From JASHPR01 sp963739645 (lineage in GTDB: Bacteria > Actinomycetota > Actinomycetes > Streptosporangiales > Streptosporangiaceae), in the NCBI GenBank assembly GCA_963739645.1, contig CAVUBM010000028.1, positions 13,623 to 77,622 on the forward strand: 64,000 nt of DNA, in the 5' to 3' direction. The notes below the pieces were generated by a model. The model saw nothing but the letters and a program-made list of their open reading frames with translations. It did no database searches and was not told where the DNA came from. Below, in pieces: positions 1-8,410 of the stretch. The position numbers and the translations under genes were made by a program. Numbering within the stretch: the stretch's first letter is position 1; every line of letters begins with the position of its first letter.

Positions 1-160
1 AGACCGAGATGTGGTCCTGGCTCTCCCCGGTGAACGGGCCGCGGTCCCAGTCCTGGTAGCGCTCCCGCAGCCGCAGGCCGGTCATCTGGACCGTGAGGTC
101 CAGCTCACTCGCCCTGCAGTAGCGCAGCCGTAGCGGCCGCCCCCCCGCATTGACCGGTGG
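1..160 (-). pseudogene. C-terminal fragment of a class I SAM-dependent methyltransferase, running off the left edge
   Basis: Reading leftward from position 160, the frame gives a stretch resembling the end of class I SAM-dependent methyltransferases: RLRYCRASELDL followed by LRLRERYQDWDRGPFTGES. In that family this is the tail that follows the Rossmann core (typically SELDLMARLAGLRL...WDRxPFT). An in-frame TAG at 161-163 sits just upstream and I find no N-terminal core further right, so the visible part is either a truncated remnant or a gene broken by an upstream frameshift. The real stop lies outside the window. The family assignment rests on a short stretch and is moderate at best. Confidence 0.42.
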
Positions 161-461
161 CTAGCAGGTCGTGACCGGTGATCTGCTAGCCGCAGCTTGG
201 ACAGCTGCCGACCCTCTGGGCGGCGGCCACCGCCCAAGACGGAACTCCGACGAGCCCCGCGCCGGCATGAGTAAACATGGCGCACCGGAACACTGACAGC
301 CTGTTCGGGCTCGACGTTCCGTAATGACCATCGCCGCAGGTGAAGGCTGGCACCGTAGGCTGCGGCAATCCGGGGTGGCGTAGCCGCCAGGGGCGGGGCC
401 GGAGCCGCTGTCCAGGCCAACCTCTCCGGCTTCTCCAGCTGGGTCACGCTGATCCCGTAGA

Positions 462-1788
462 TCAGGTCAGCTTCGCTCGGCTCGTTGTCGGCGACGTTGG
501 CGAACGTCGCGCAGATGCGCTTCGCGCCCGCCACGACTTGGGCCTGAGGCGACGGGTAAGCACCAGGGCGCATGCGGTGGCCGCGATAAACACGAGCAGG
601 GTGAGCACGTAGTAGTTGCCGACGATCAATTCCAGCCCACGCCAGGTGAACTCGACTGCCGCCCGGCTGTTACCGCGGTTCGGCGCGAGAAGCAGCAACC
701 CGCGCGGCAGCAGCTGGGCCTTAGGGTCGTAGCCGCCCTGGTTGCCAATAGGCAGGGGCCACCAGCCAAACAAGCCCACCACCAGCGCGGCGCCGAGGAT
801 CCGGTAGCCGAGGCGCCGTGGCCCGTACGCGGCGAGGACAAGTGCCGGTATCACGTAAACGTAGTGGTGCGACCAGCTGATCGGGGACACCAGCAGGCCG
901 GTCGCGGCGCACGCAACCAGGCCGAGTAGCTCGTGGCCACGCCGGCTCGCCAGTATCGAGGTGGCGAGCCCGGCGATGCCGACGACGACCGCCGCGACCA
1001 GCCAGTACGCGTGCGCGTCGGGTCCGGCGTGGGTAAGGCGCAGTATGACGCCGTTAAGGGACTGGTTGTCCAGGTGGAAGGGTCTGCTGCCCGGCCGGGT
1101 GATCTTGCCGCCCCAATAGACCGCGGAGGCGTGCGGCAGCAGCGCGAACCCAAGTCCTACCGTGACCGCGAAGGTCAGCGCGCTGACCGCTGCGGCCTTT
1201 ACTCGCCGCGTGAACAGCAGGTACGGAATGAAGATCAACGGCGTGAGCTTGATCCCCGCCGCCACCCCGATTCCGATGCCCTTGCCCTTGATGCGGTCCG
1301 GCAGCGCGAGATCGCCCACCACCAGGGCCAGCAGTACGAGGTTGATCTGCCCGAAGAACAATGTCATCGCAACCGGTTCGAGCCAGAGGCCCACCGCGGC
1401 GATCGCAAACGCCGCCGCCGCCCTGGCCAGGCCGGCGGGCCGCCCGGCGAGTCCCAGCGAAAGGTACGCCGCCACCGGCAGCAGCCCGATCGTGAGCACC
1501 GCCAGCCCGACCTGCCAGGTCGCGAACGACGCACCGCTCCCTGCAGCGAACAGGAGCGCGGCGAACGGCGTGTAGGTGAACGGCAGCTTCGCCGCCCCGA
1601 GTTCCAGCGCGTAGAGCATCGCCTGGCTGGTTCCGCACAGCGATGCCGCCATCCCGGTAGACGGCCGTGTCGATCTGCGTCCAGTAGTACTGCGGGGACG
1701 CGTGGACGAGCAGGGCATAACCGGCCACGGCCAGCAGGAACAGTGCGACGGCGGCGATGAACCAGGCGGCTGGCCGTATTCGAGTCAC
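462..1788 (-). CDS. GT87-type membrane glycosyltransferase (DUF2029), one frameshift
   Basis: Polytopic membrane protein of about 440 residues resembling GT87 polyprenyl-phosphate mannose-dependent alpha-mannosyltransferases, which extend envelope mannans or glycolipids on the outer face of the membrane. The start at 1788 gives a first membrane helix (AAWFIAAVALFLLAVAGYALL) and the family DTAVYRDGG motif with the catalytic-region Asp. The frame then breaks near 1629: an extra base in the CC run after AVRN moves translation to the frame that continues SQAMLYALELG...PFTYTPFAALLF, another family hallmark. Some ten hydrophobic helices follow, with WSHHYVYVIP and FGQINLVLLALVV loops typical of the family. 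No operon partner is evident. GT87 membership is fairly secure; the exact sugar acceptor cannot be told. Confidence 0.75.
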
Positions 1789-2294
1789 CGCTCCGTCTTC
1801 CTCAGCCTTGAACCGGCCTAGTCATGTTCGCTGACCATGATGTCAAACCGGGGCCGCTTGCGTATCGACCCGGACCCGGCCGCTTGGTAAGCAGACATCA
1901 ATACCGGGTCGTTTCTCGGCTGCCCGCCGGTGAGGTCGGCGCGGTGCGACAGGTCGTCGACCAGTTGGCTGACCACGAAACTTTCGTCGAACTAGGGCGC
2001 TATGGCGGACATGGAGGCCGGGCAGTGAGCGCGCGAGACCGCGCGGACGCCGAGCGCGCCCAGCTTCACGAGATGATCACGGTCGGCGAGGCCGAGCGCA
2101 CAGCGGCCAAGGTTCGTATGAGCGACCTCAAGGCCGCGCAGGACACGGCCCGGCGCCAAGCATCTGAAGCGACATCTGCGGCTGTTCCTCGATCCAGCTC
2201 CGCGCCCTATCGTGCCGGGTGCAGGCGTCATCCCAGTGGGCCGCTGCTTCTGCCTGGTCCGCCATGTTCCCATCCTGCGCCCAGGGATCGCGGC
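1789..2294. other. Intergenic stretch with a coding-like remnant
   Basis: This 506-base gap between two leftward genes holds no convincing complete gene. Between about 1930 and 2170 the plus strand has a coding-like segment rich in Ala, Glu and Arg (RADAERAQLHEM, RMSDLKAAQDTARRQA) that would form an amphipathic helix, but it has no clear start or ribosome site and dissolves into low-quality sequence after 2180. It could be a decayed gene; no family is recognisable. Confidence 0.25.
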
Positions 2295-2747
2295 TTAACC
2301 AGCTTCCATCTTCTGCTTGAGCGCGGCCATGTTGTCGGGCATCTCCTTGCGTGCTTCCCGGCGGACCATCAGCGGCACCAGGATCTTTCCGATGCCATGG
2401 CCGGTGAAGTCGACGCTGATGGTCAGCCGGGAGCGGGAGCCGGCGACGGGCTCGACCAGGACGCCGACAGCCGCCCGGACCGGGCCGTCTGTGCCCTCCA
2501 CGCGCCAGGACCGGGGCGGGTCAATATGCACCAGCTCGGATGTCGAGGACCGGTCTGCACCGGCAATACGCCGGGTTGTCATGCACTTTGCGCCGACCGC
2601 TGGCGGTTGAGTGCCGTCGCCCGCCCCATCCATGTGCCCGTCCACCACACCCTTCTGCCACTCGCTGAACCGGGCCGGGTCGGTGGCGTAAGCGAAGACC
2701 TCGGCGGCCGGCCGGTCGATCTCGGCGCTGGTGACGATGGGCGGCAT
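2295..2747 (-). CDS. SRPBCC family protein (polyketide cyclase/dehydrase-like)
   Basis: A 150-residue START/Bet v1-fold protein. The N-terminus VTSAEIDRPAAEVFAYATDPARFSEWQKGV is the classic first strand and helix pair of SRPBCC proteins, and the C-terminal long helix ends in RREARKEMPDNMAALKQKME, which packs over the ligand cavity. Such proteins bind hydrophobic ligands or act as coenzyme Q-like chaperones; no catalytic residue can be assigned. It is the last gene of an ArsR-SRPBCC-SRPBCC operon: the gene upstream stops one base before its ATG, so the pair is probably translationally coupled and co-regulated by the ArsR protein. Confidence 0.85.
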   Translation of the reverse strand: MPPIVTSAEIDRPAAEVFAYATDPARFSEWQKGVVDGHMDGAGDGTQPPAVGAKCMTTRRIAGADRSSTSELVHIDPPRSWRVEGTDGPVRAAVGVLVEPVAGSRSRLTISVDFTGHGIGKILVPLMVRREARKEMPDNMAALKQKMEAG

Positions 2748-2748
2748 G

Positions 2749-3231
2749 TCAGCTGGCTTCCTTCACCAGCGCGGCGTACCGGTCCAGGTACAGCGGCCAG
2801 CCCTGGGCGCCGTCCACGCCGTCCGTGACCGCTTCCCATCCGGGCCCGTGCCGGTCGATGTGCCGGTGCTCCAGCTCCACCCGCGTGCGGGTCGGTGACT
2901 CGGCGTAGAACCGCACTTCGACCTCGCTGGTCTGAGCCTGATCGGTCTCGATCGTCCACCGCGGGCTGATATCCCAGCTGAACACCACCCGCTCCGGCGG
3001 GTCAAAAACCAGGATCCGCGCCCACCGGCACTCGCTGCCGTCGGCTGCCCGGTCCACGATGCCGCCGCCGACCCGAGGCTCGAACACCGTCTCGGTGATC
3101 GGCGCGCCGAGCATGTTGTGCTCCGGCGGCTTGAAGTCCCCGAACTGGTCGGTGAACACCGTGAAAGCACGCTCGATCGGCGCGTCCACGACGATGTTCT
3201 TGCGCACCGTCGGCGCCTCGGTCTGAGCCAT
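2749..3231 (-). CDS. SRPBCC / AHSA1 domain protein
   Basis: A 160-residue member of the activator-of-Hsp90-ATPase-like (AHSA1) branch of SRPBCC proteins. VRKNIVVDAPIERAFTVFTDQFGDFKPPEHN, the GGG-I-D and WARILVFDPPERVVFSWDI segments and the C-terminal GWPLYLDRYAALV helix fit the family. The start is the ATG at 3231, which overlaps the stop of the upstream ArsR gene (TGATG); a longer frame upstream would lie inside that gene and is unlikely. ArsR-AHSA1 pairs are common in actinomycetes and are thought to respond to small ligands; the ligand is unknown. Confidence 0.87.
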   Translation of the reverse strand: MAQTEAPTVRKNIVVDAPIERAFTVFTDQFGDFKPPEHNMLGAPITETVFEPRVGGGIVDRAADGSECRWARILVFDPPERVVFSWDISPRWTIETDQAQTSEVEVRFYAESPTRTRVELEHRHIDRHGPGWEAVTDGVDGAQGWPLYLDRYAALVKEAS

Positions 3232-3560
3232 CAGGCCTCCCTGCCGTCCTTGGTCGGCGCTCCTGCGGCCTCGGCATACTTGGCCAGCGCCCGCTGCCAA
3301 TACGTGTCGAGCTGATCCCGGAGCGCCGCGAGGGCGACCGGGTTGAGCCGGTAGATCCGGCGCGTCCCCTCGGCCACGTCTTCCACCAGCCCGGCGTTCT
3401 TGAGGATCTTCAGATGCTGAGACACCGCCGACCGGCTCACCGGCAGCCCGGCCGCCAGCTTCCCCACAGCCCGCGGCCCCTCAGCCAGGCGTGCCACGAT
3501 GGCCAGGCGCGTGCCGTCAGCCAGCGCACCCCACTGGTCAGCATCTCGGTTAGCATCCAC
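3231..3560 (-). CDS. ArsR-family winged-helix repressor
   Basis: A 109-residue transcriptional repressor starting at a GTG. The winged helix is clear: DQWGALADGTRLAIVARLAEGPRAVGKLAAGLPVSRSAVSQHLKILKNAGLVEDVAEGTRRIYRLNP, where SRSAVSQHLKIL is the recognition helix. The metal-binding Cys pair of classical ArsR/SmtB is absent, so it is probably a metal-independent member that senses something else. It heads the operon with two SRPBCC genes. Repeats of CTAACCG overlap its start codon and upstream region, which suggests autorepression. Confidence 0.9.
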   Translation of the reverse strand: MDANRDADQWGALADGTRLAIVARLAEGPRAVGKLAAGLPVSRSAVSQHLKILKNAGLVEDVAEGTRRIYRLNPVALAALRDQLDTYWQRALAKYAEAAGAPTKDGREA

Positions 3561-3583
3561 TAACCGTTAGGATTCTCTAACCG
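3547..3583. promoter_or_regulatory. Candidate ArsR operator (CTAACCG repeats)
   Basis: CGGTTAG at 3547-3553 and CTAACCG at 3560-3566 form a perfect 7-bp inverted repeat over the GTG start of the ArsR gene. A further CTAACCG lies at 3577-3583. A 7-bp arm recurring three times in under 40 bp at the start of an ArsR operon fits an autoregulatory operator. Binding is inferred only from position and symmetry. Confidence 0.5.
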
Positions 3584-3655
3584 ATACGTCCTTGTCAAGG
3601 TAGGAAGCGTTCCCCCAGGCAAACCGCCGATTTGCGGGCAGGTATTTGACGCAGG

Positions 3656-4369
3656 TCACGCTGCTTCGCGCAGATCAGCCAGGACGCGTGTCCGGAGGAG
3701 GTCAAGGCTGACCCCGGCGCCTTCGATGACCTGCCGCGCCGGGCTTGGGCTGCCCGCCGGAGGCCGAGGTGCGCTGGCGCTGCGGCTGAGCCCGGTACCC
3801 AGCGGGTCTTGTGCATCGCGCAGCACTCCCCACAGCAGATGCTCGGTGGTCACGTCATGCTGGTCCAGCCTGCCAATCTGCTGCCGGGCCAGCTCGGACG
3901 CCCGTTTGGCCAGCAGCGCCTTGCCAGACAGAGGGTTAACCGGACCAGCAGAAATCACCGGGGTAGCCCGCAGCCAGGACCGGCTCCGGGCCCGGCGGGC
4001 CGCCGCGCACACAGCCTCAGCGCCGAAGGACTCCTCAGCGGCCCTTTGCACCGCGCCCAGGTCGATACCCATGCTCCTGAGCAGATCAGCCTGGTTACGC
4101 CACGGGCCAGGCAGCACGTCCGCGGTGACGAGGCGGTCAAGCCCGGCGGCGATGGTGTCCGGTCCCAGGCGCGACCCCGCCAAAATCGCTGCCGCGCGGC
4201 TGTTTTCCTGCTGGGCAAGACCGGCCAGAACATGCTCGGGACCCACGTAGTCATGACGCAGACGTTCGGACTCCTCATACGCTCGCGGTCCTCGTCGCGG
4301 CGGCGGCAGGTACCCTGTTCGCTCACCGTGTTGCTTCCGGTAGGACCGTATGAACGCGGCAGTGGCCAT
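3656..4369 (-). CDS. Clp amino-terminal domain protein (stand-alone)
   Basis: A 237-residue protein carrying Clp N-domain repeats but no AAA+ ATPase. The first repeat is marked by RLRHDYVGPEHVLAGLAQQENSRAAAILA and the second by LARQQIGRLDQHDVTTEHLLWGVLRDAQDP, matching the ClpA/ClpC hallmark of a helix pair followed by TEHLLLGLL. Such stand-alone proteins may act as adaptors or competitors for Clp substrates; that role is inferred. The start at 4369 (MATAAFIRSYRK) is preferred because the longer frame upstream lacks similarity and overlaps a divergent small gene's control region. Confidence 0.72.
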   Translation of the reverse strand: MATAAFIRSYRKQHGERTGYLPPPRRGPRAYEESERLRHDYVGPEHVLAGLAQQENSRAAAILAGSRLGPDTIAAGLDRLVTADVLPGPWRNQADLLRSMGIDLGAVQRAAEESFGAEAVCAAARRARSRSWLRATPVISAGPVNPLSGKALLAKRASELARQQIGRLDQHDVTTEHLLWGVLRDAQDPLGTGLSRSASAPRPPAGSPSPARQVIEGAGVSLDLLRTRVLADLREAA

Positions 4370-4423
4370 CTCATCACCGGCTGTGCCAGACTGGAAAACT
4401 GGCACCCAGTCTGGAAAACCTTG

Positions 4424-4627
4424 GTGAACGCGGCCCTCATATTGATCCTCGTGCTCGCGGCCGGGTTCGTGGTGTTCTGCGAGGTCGACCTTGCCCGGGC
4501 CGAGCAAGTGCGCTACCTGCCCAAATGGGGATGGGCGATCCTCTGCATGGGCATCGGGCTCACGATTCCGTTTGGCGGGATTGCTTACCTGGTGTTCGGG
4601 AAGGTCCGCCGCCCGCGCCTTGGGTAA
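4424..4627 (+). CDS. Small PLDc_N-type membrane protein
   Basis: A 67-residue membrane protein: a first helix ALILILVLAAGFVVFCEVDLARA, the loop EQVRYLPKWGWAI, and a second helix ending in PFGGIAYLVFGK. This two-helix pattern with a central (R)YLPKW motif and a closing GG(I/V)AYL-FG is the phospholipase D nuclease N-terminal (PLDc_N) family, which is usually found as tiny stand-alone membrane proteins of unknown role. The start is GTG at 4424 or TTG at 4421; no strong ribosome site decides. It is divergent from the Clp-N gene. Confidence 0.7.
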   Translation: MNAALILILVLAAGFVVFCEVDLARAEQVRYLPKWGWAILCMGIGLTIPFGGIAYLVFGKVRRPRLG

Positions 4628-4824
4628 CGATCAAGGAATCCCGAGGTACGGGCTGGTCAGAGCGCTACCCTTCGGCCTGGAGCGCGTCGAGGATCTGACC
4701 GGCATCATCGGGCCTGGCCTGATCCGCTGGTGGCCCGCTGACACGGAGCAATACCGCACGGGCGACGCGATGATCTGGCCGAGCGGCCCCAGCCCAGCGG
4801 CAAGGGGGACGGAGGGAGCCGGCC

Positions 4825-5598
4825 GTGGAGACGTTCGATACGACGAGGCCGAATATCGCCCGGGTCTGGGACTACTGGCTGGGCGGGAAGGACAACTTCG
4901 CCGCGGACCGGGAATTGGCGCGCAAGATGCTGGAGGTCTATCCCCTGTCAGCGGAGATGGCCAGGGAGAACAGGCAGTTCCTGGGCAAGGCCGTCACCTA
5001 TGTGGCCGGCCAGGGTATCGGGCAGTTCATCGATGTGGGCGCGGGGCTGCCGACGGCGGTTAACACCCATGACGTCGCCTGCCGGGTCACCCCGGGCGCG
5101 AAGGTGGCCTATGTGGACAATGACCCGGTGGTGTTGGCTCACGCCCAGGCGCTGCTGGCCACTGCTCCCGGCGTGGTCGCGCTGCCCGGTGATGTGCGTG
5201 ACCCGCAGGCCATCCTGACCGATCCTGGCCTGGTCCGGCTGATCAACTGGGCCGAGCCGGTATGCGTGCTGCTGTGCGGGGTGCTGCATTTCCTGGACAC
5301 TCGCCAGGCGCGGCGGGTGGCCGCCGCATTTGCCCTCGCGATCCCGCCGGGCAGCTATGTCATCATCTCGGTGGGATCCGGGGAGGAAAACGCGCTGGCC
5401 GCCGACTTCAAAGCGGCGTACACGGCCGCGCCGCTGCACTTCCACAGCCCCGGCCAGATACTCACATTCTTCGGCGGCCTCGAGCTGGTGCCACCAGGGG
5501 TCGTGCCGGCCCGTGGCTGGGAAGCAGGCACCCCGCCGCCGCAGCTGGAACCGCGCCAGGGAACCTTCTACTCCGGCGTAGGGCGCAAGAAGCCCTAA
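4825..5598 (+). CDS. SAM-dependent methyltransferase, SAV2177/DUF574 family
   Basis: A 257-residue enzyme of the actinomycete-specific SAV2177 (DUF574) family. Diagnostic segments are TRPNIARVWDYWLGGKDNFAADRE near the N-terminus, the SAM-binding QFIDVGAGLPT, VAYVDNDPVVLAHAQALL and the CVLLCGVLHFL segment. GTG at 4825 follows a purine-rich GGAGGGAG site. The family is found in many copies in Streptomyces-like genomes; its members' substrates are largely unknown. The gene is convergent with the LuxR-tailed hydrolase downstream, with a gap of only about 20 bases. Confidence 0.9.
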   Translation: METFDTTRPNIARVWDYWLGGKDNFAADRELARKMLEVYPLSAEMARENRQFLGKAVTYVAGQGIGQFIDVGAGLPTAVNTHDVACRVTPGAKVAYVDNDPVVLAHAQALLATAPGVVALPGDVRDPQAILTDPGLVRLINWAEPVCVLLCGVLHFLDTRQARRVAAAFALAIPPGSYVIISVGSGEENALAADFKAAYTAAPLHFHSPGQILTFFGGLELVPPGVVPARGWEAGTPPPQLEPRQGTFYSGVGRKKP

Positions 5599-5619
5599 CC
5601 ACAGACGGGTCTGATCGGT

Positions 5620-6699
5620 TTAGATGCCGAGCTGGGATGCTCGCCGGGTGAGTTCGAGCCTGGAGCTGACGTCTAGTTTGGTGTAGGCGTTGCGCAGGTG
5701 TGTTTCGATGGTCCGTTCGCTGAGGAACAGGTGCCGGGCGATGTCCGGCGTTGACTGGCCTGCGACGGCAAGCAGGACGATCTCGTGCTCACGGCGGCTG
5801 AGCGCCTGCACACCGAGCGAAGAACTGGCGTGGCGGGGGCGGCGGAGCCTGCCGCAGACGGCGGCCTGCACCTGATCGAGCACGGCGTCGGCGTCTTCGA
5901 CCCAAGGGCGATGATCAGCGCCGGGCAGTTCGACAAACTTGGCGCCCACGATGTGGTCCGCGAGGTAGCGGCCGTTGCCGACCTCGACCCAACGGTCATC
6001 GCGGCGGTGCAACACTAGTGCCGGGGAACGGATTCCAGGCAGCAGATCCCGAACGTCGATCTGCGCGTTCATCAGCATCAGGTCGCGGGCCATGCTGGGG
6101 CTGGCACCCACGCGCAGGTAGCGCGCCCACCAGCGCTGGGTATCTGGGTCAGGAGGCAGGTCCGGGTTGACAATGTCCCACCATGCCCCGCTGGCCCACG
6201 CCTCGTCGAATCGATCGAGGAACCGGGCGACGGTCTGACGCGCCACGCCCCACGGGTAGTCGGCGGTCGCGACCTTGCGCGGGTAGGACCCGTAAAGAAT
6301 CAGCGATTCGACCCGGTGCGGGTACCGGGCGGCGAAGGCAATGCTCAACGCGCCGCCCTCGGAGACTCCGAACAGGTGCGCTCGCTCAACGCCGACCGCG
6401 TCCATCACCGCCCGGATGTCGTCGACCCGCTCGGCCAAGGTCGGCGGGCGTTTCATTGGATCGGAGAGGCCGGTGCCGCGCTTATCGAACAGCACCAGCC
6501 GACCGAACGATCCCAGCCGGTGCAGGAACCGGGCCAGATACGGCCAGTCCCAGGCGGCCTCGACGTGCGACACAAACCCCGGCACCAGTACCAGATCCGG
6601 CGGCCCCGAACCAAGAACCTGGTGGGCGAGGTGCACCTGCCCGCTGCGCGCGTACCTGGTGGCCGGACCCATCCCAATCACATTAGCTGTCGTACTCAC
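5620..6699 (-). CDS. Alpha/beta hydrolase fused to a LuxR-type DNA-binding domain
   Basis: A 359-residue fusion. Residues about 20-285 form an alpha/beta hydrolase with nucleophile elbow GVSEGG, oxyanion-side GTGLSD and a late His in GADHRPW. Residues about 295-359 are a LuxR/GerE helix-turn-helix (ALSRREHEIVLLAVAGQSTPDIARHLFLSERTIETHLRNAYTKL). The architecture suggests a regulator that senses a small molecule through a hydrolase-like pocket, or an enzyme that also binds DNA. A tautomerase gene lies upstream on the same strand with a gap of about 130 bases, so they may be co-transcribed. Confidence 0.88.
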   Translation of the reverse strand: MSTTANVIGMGPATRYARSGQVHLAHQVLGSGPPDLVLVPGFVSHVEAAWDWPYLARFLHRLGSFGRLVLFDKRGTGLSDPMKRPPTLAERVDDIRAVMDAVGVERAHLFGVSEGGALSIAFAARYPHRVESLILYGSYPRKVATADYPWGVARQTVARFLDRFDEAWASGAWWDIVNPDLPPDPDTQRWWARYLRVGASPSMARDLMLMNAQIDVRDLLPGIRSPALVLHRRDDRWVEVGNGRYLADHIVGAKFVELPGADHRPWVEDADAVLDQVQAAVCGRLRRPRHASSSLGVQALSRREHEIVLLAVAGQSTPDIARHLFLSERTIETHLRNAYTKLDVSSRLELTRRASQLGI

Positions 6700-6830
6700 G
6701 AGAAAACCACCCGCTGGAGGCGCCGTCCTGGGCCGGCTGCTGCGCCCGGCAGCGGGCAGGAAACCTCTTCTGCGGCCCGGCGGCCGCGGGCTCTCAATCG
6801 ACGCCGCGGCCGCCCGTCTCGGTCCCCGGT

Positions 6831-7082
6831 TCAGCCGACCGCGGCGCCGACTGCGGCGTCAGCCGCAGGGGCGGCGGCGAGGGCCTGCACGTCCTGGGTG
6901 GTCAGCGCGTTCCCGCCGATCGCCCAATCGCCGCTATGTACCTCTTCCAGCACACACCAGGTCACCCCGCGCATGTTCTCACCCTCGATCGACACCATCG
7001 CATCGGTGAGTTTCTGTACAATCTCCCGGCGCTGCGAGCTGGAGAAAACGCCCTCAATCACCTTCACATTAATTAGCGGCAT
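6831..7082 (-). CDS. 4-oxalocrotonate tautomerase family protein
   Basis: An 83-residue tautomerase. MPLINVKVIEGVFSSSQRREIVQKLTDAMVSIEGENMRGVTWCVLEEVHSGDWAIGG matches the family: the Pro after the initiator Met becomes the N-terminal catalytic base, and the WxIGG-type end of the domain is present. The last 20 residues are an Ala-rich tail. It could act on an enol/keto substrate; the substrate is unknown. It lies upstream of the hydrolase-LuxR gene on the same strand. Confidence 0.85.
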   Translation of the reverse strand: MPLINVKVIEGVFSSSQRREIVQKLTDAMVSIEGENMRGVTWCVLEEVHSGDWAIGGNALTTQDVQALAAAPAADAAVGAAVG

Positions 7083-7267
7083 CCCGTATGCCCTTTCCGT
7101 TTTGTTCCTGCGCTGCGCCGGTCCGCGCCTACTGTCGTCAACCGGCCTGGTCCCTTTACGCTAGGAACACTCCTCCGCCGCTACATCCGTACCACTACGG
7201 ATTCCAGCAAGTTGAGTACCGACCATCCGAAGCAAACGCCGTCAACAGTTGACGCCGAGGCCTTGTC

Positions 7268-8290
7268 TCAGGCGGCGGAGCGCTCGGCGTGCGGGCGGCG
7301 GCGCAGTTCCGTCTTCTGGATCGCCGGCGGCACGTATGCCTGGTCGAGGGTGCCGATGTCGGTTCCTGGCGGGACGATCTCATCGATCTGGTCGAGGACG
7401 TCGTCGGAAAGGACGACGTCCACCCCCGCGAGAAGGTCGTCGAGTTGCTCCATGGTGCGGGCACCGAGCAGCGCGCTCGTGACACCCGGGTGCGAGATCG
7501 CGAACGCCATCGCGAGGTGGGGCATCGACAGTCCCGCTTCTTCGGCGAGCGGGATCAACCGCTCCACCGCGTCTAGGCGCCGTTCATCACTGAACGCCGT
7601 GAAGAGTTTCGCGCGGGTGACGTCGTTGTCTTGCCCGCGACGGACCCGGCCGGTGAGCATGCCCTGGCCGAGTGGTCCCCAGGTAAGAATGCCCATGCCG
7701 TACTGCTGCGCGACCGGAAGGACCTCACGCTCGATGCTGCGGTTCAGGATCGAGTACGGCGGCTGGTCGGTACGGAACCGCTCCAGGCCGCGCCGTTCCG
7801 CTACCCAGTGCGCCTCCACGAGGTTCGATGCCGGCATCGCCGAGGTTCCGAACACGCGGATCTTGCCACTGCGGACGAGGTCTGTCAGCGCGGAAAGTGT
7901 TTCCTCGATATCCGTGTCGGGATCGGGGCGGTGGATCTGATACACGTCGATGTGGTCGGTCTGGAGGCGGCGCAGCGAGTTCTCGACTGCCGTGATGATC
8001 CACCGCCGGGAGGCACCCTGCTGGTTCGGGTCGGTACCGATGGGGCGGCCGACCTTCGTCGTGAGGACCACGTTGTCACGGCGGCCCTTAAGCGCCCGGC
8101 CGACAACCTCCTCCGAGTCGCCGTACGCGTCAGCGGTGTCGACGAGGTTGATGCCTGCGTCGAGCGCCTTGTGGATGATCCGGATCGAGTCCTCGGGGTC
8201 GGGGTTGCCGACCTGAGTGGCGAGCATGAGCGCGCCGAGGGCGTAGGGGCTGACCTTGATGCCTGTTCGGCCAAGGTTTCGGTACTGCAT
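7268..8290 (-). CDS. Aldo/keto reductase
   Basis: A 340-residue NADPH-dependent aldo/keto reductase. Counting from MQYRNLGRTG the catalytic tetrad is D51, Y56 (DTADAY), K79 (TTKVGRP) and H120 (YQIHRPD). The cofactor-binding end SALLGARTMEQLDDLLAG is present. The start at 8290 is chosen because it gives the family N-terminus; a longer frame to 8344 adds an unrelated stretch over the divergent promoter. The gene is divergent from a TetR gene 120 bases away, which probably represses it. Confidence 0.92.
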   Translation of the reverse strand: MQYRNLGRTGIKVSPYALGALMLATQVGNPDPEDSIRIIHKALDAGINLVDTADAYGDSEEVVGRALKGRRDNVVLTTKVGRPIGTDPNQQGASRRWIITAVENSLRRLQTDHIDVYQIHRPDPDTDIEETLSALTDLVRSGKIRVFGTSAMPASNLVEAHWVAERRGLERFRTDQPPYSILNRSIEREVLPVAQQYGMGILTWGPLGQGMLTGRVRRGQDNDVTRAKLFTAFSDERRLDAVERLIPLAEEAGLSMPHLAMAFAISHPGVTSALLGARTMEQLDDLLAGVDVVLSDDVLDQIDEIVPPGTDIGTLDQAYVPPAIQKTELRRRPHAERSAA

Positions 8291-8358
8291 GAGGATTCTC
8301 CAGACGTGAGCGTGACGTGTGTAGACGCCTCCGTCGACGTACACTGACAGTAAGCGGA

Positions 8359-8393
8359 AGCTCTTTCCGGAACTATACGGAATAGCTTTCCGG
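8359..8393. promoter_or_regulatory. Candidate TetR operator between AKR and TetR genes
   Basis: In the divergent gap, AGCTCTTTCCGG (8359-8370) and AGCTTTCCGG (8384-8393) repeat the 8-mer CTTTCCGG at a spacing of 23 bp, and CTATACGGAATAG between them is a small inverted repeat containing a TATAC -10-like element. The position between an aldo/keto reductase and its divergent TetR gene makes this the likely operator. Binding is inferred. Confidence 0.42.
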
Positions 8394-8410
8394 TTAGCAA
8401 CAGGAGGACC

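Noticed and set aside
1824..2828. A 334-codon plus-strand gene overlapping the SRPBCC genes
   Set aside because: Its second half is the antisense of two convincing SRPBCC genes and the first part has no start signal; only a weak coding-like stretch was kept as a note.
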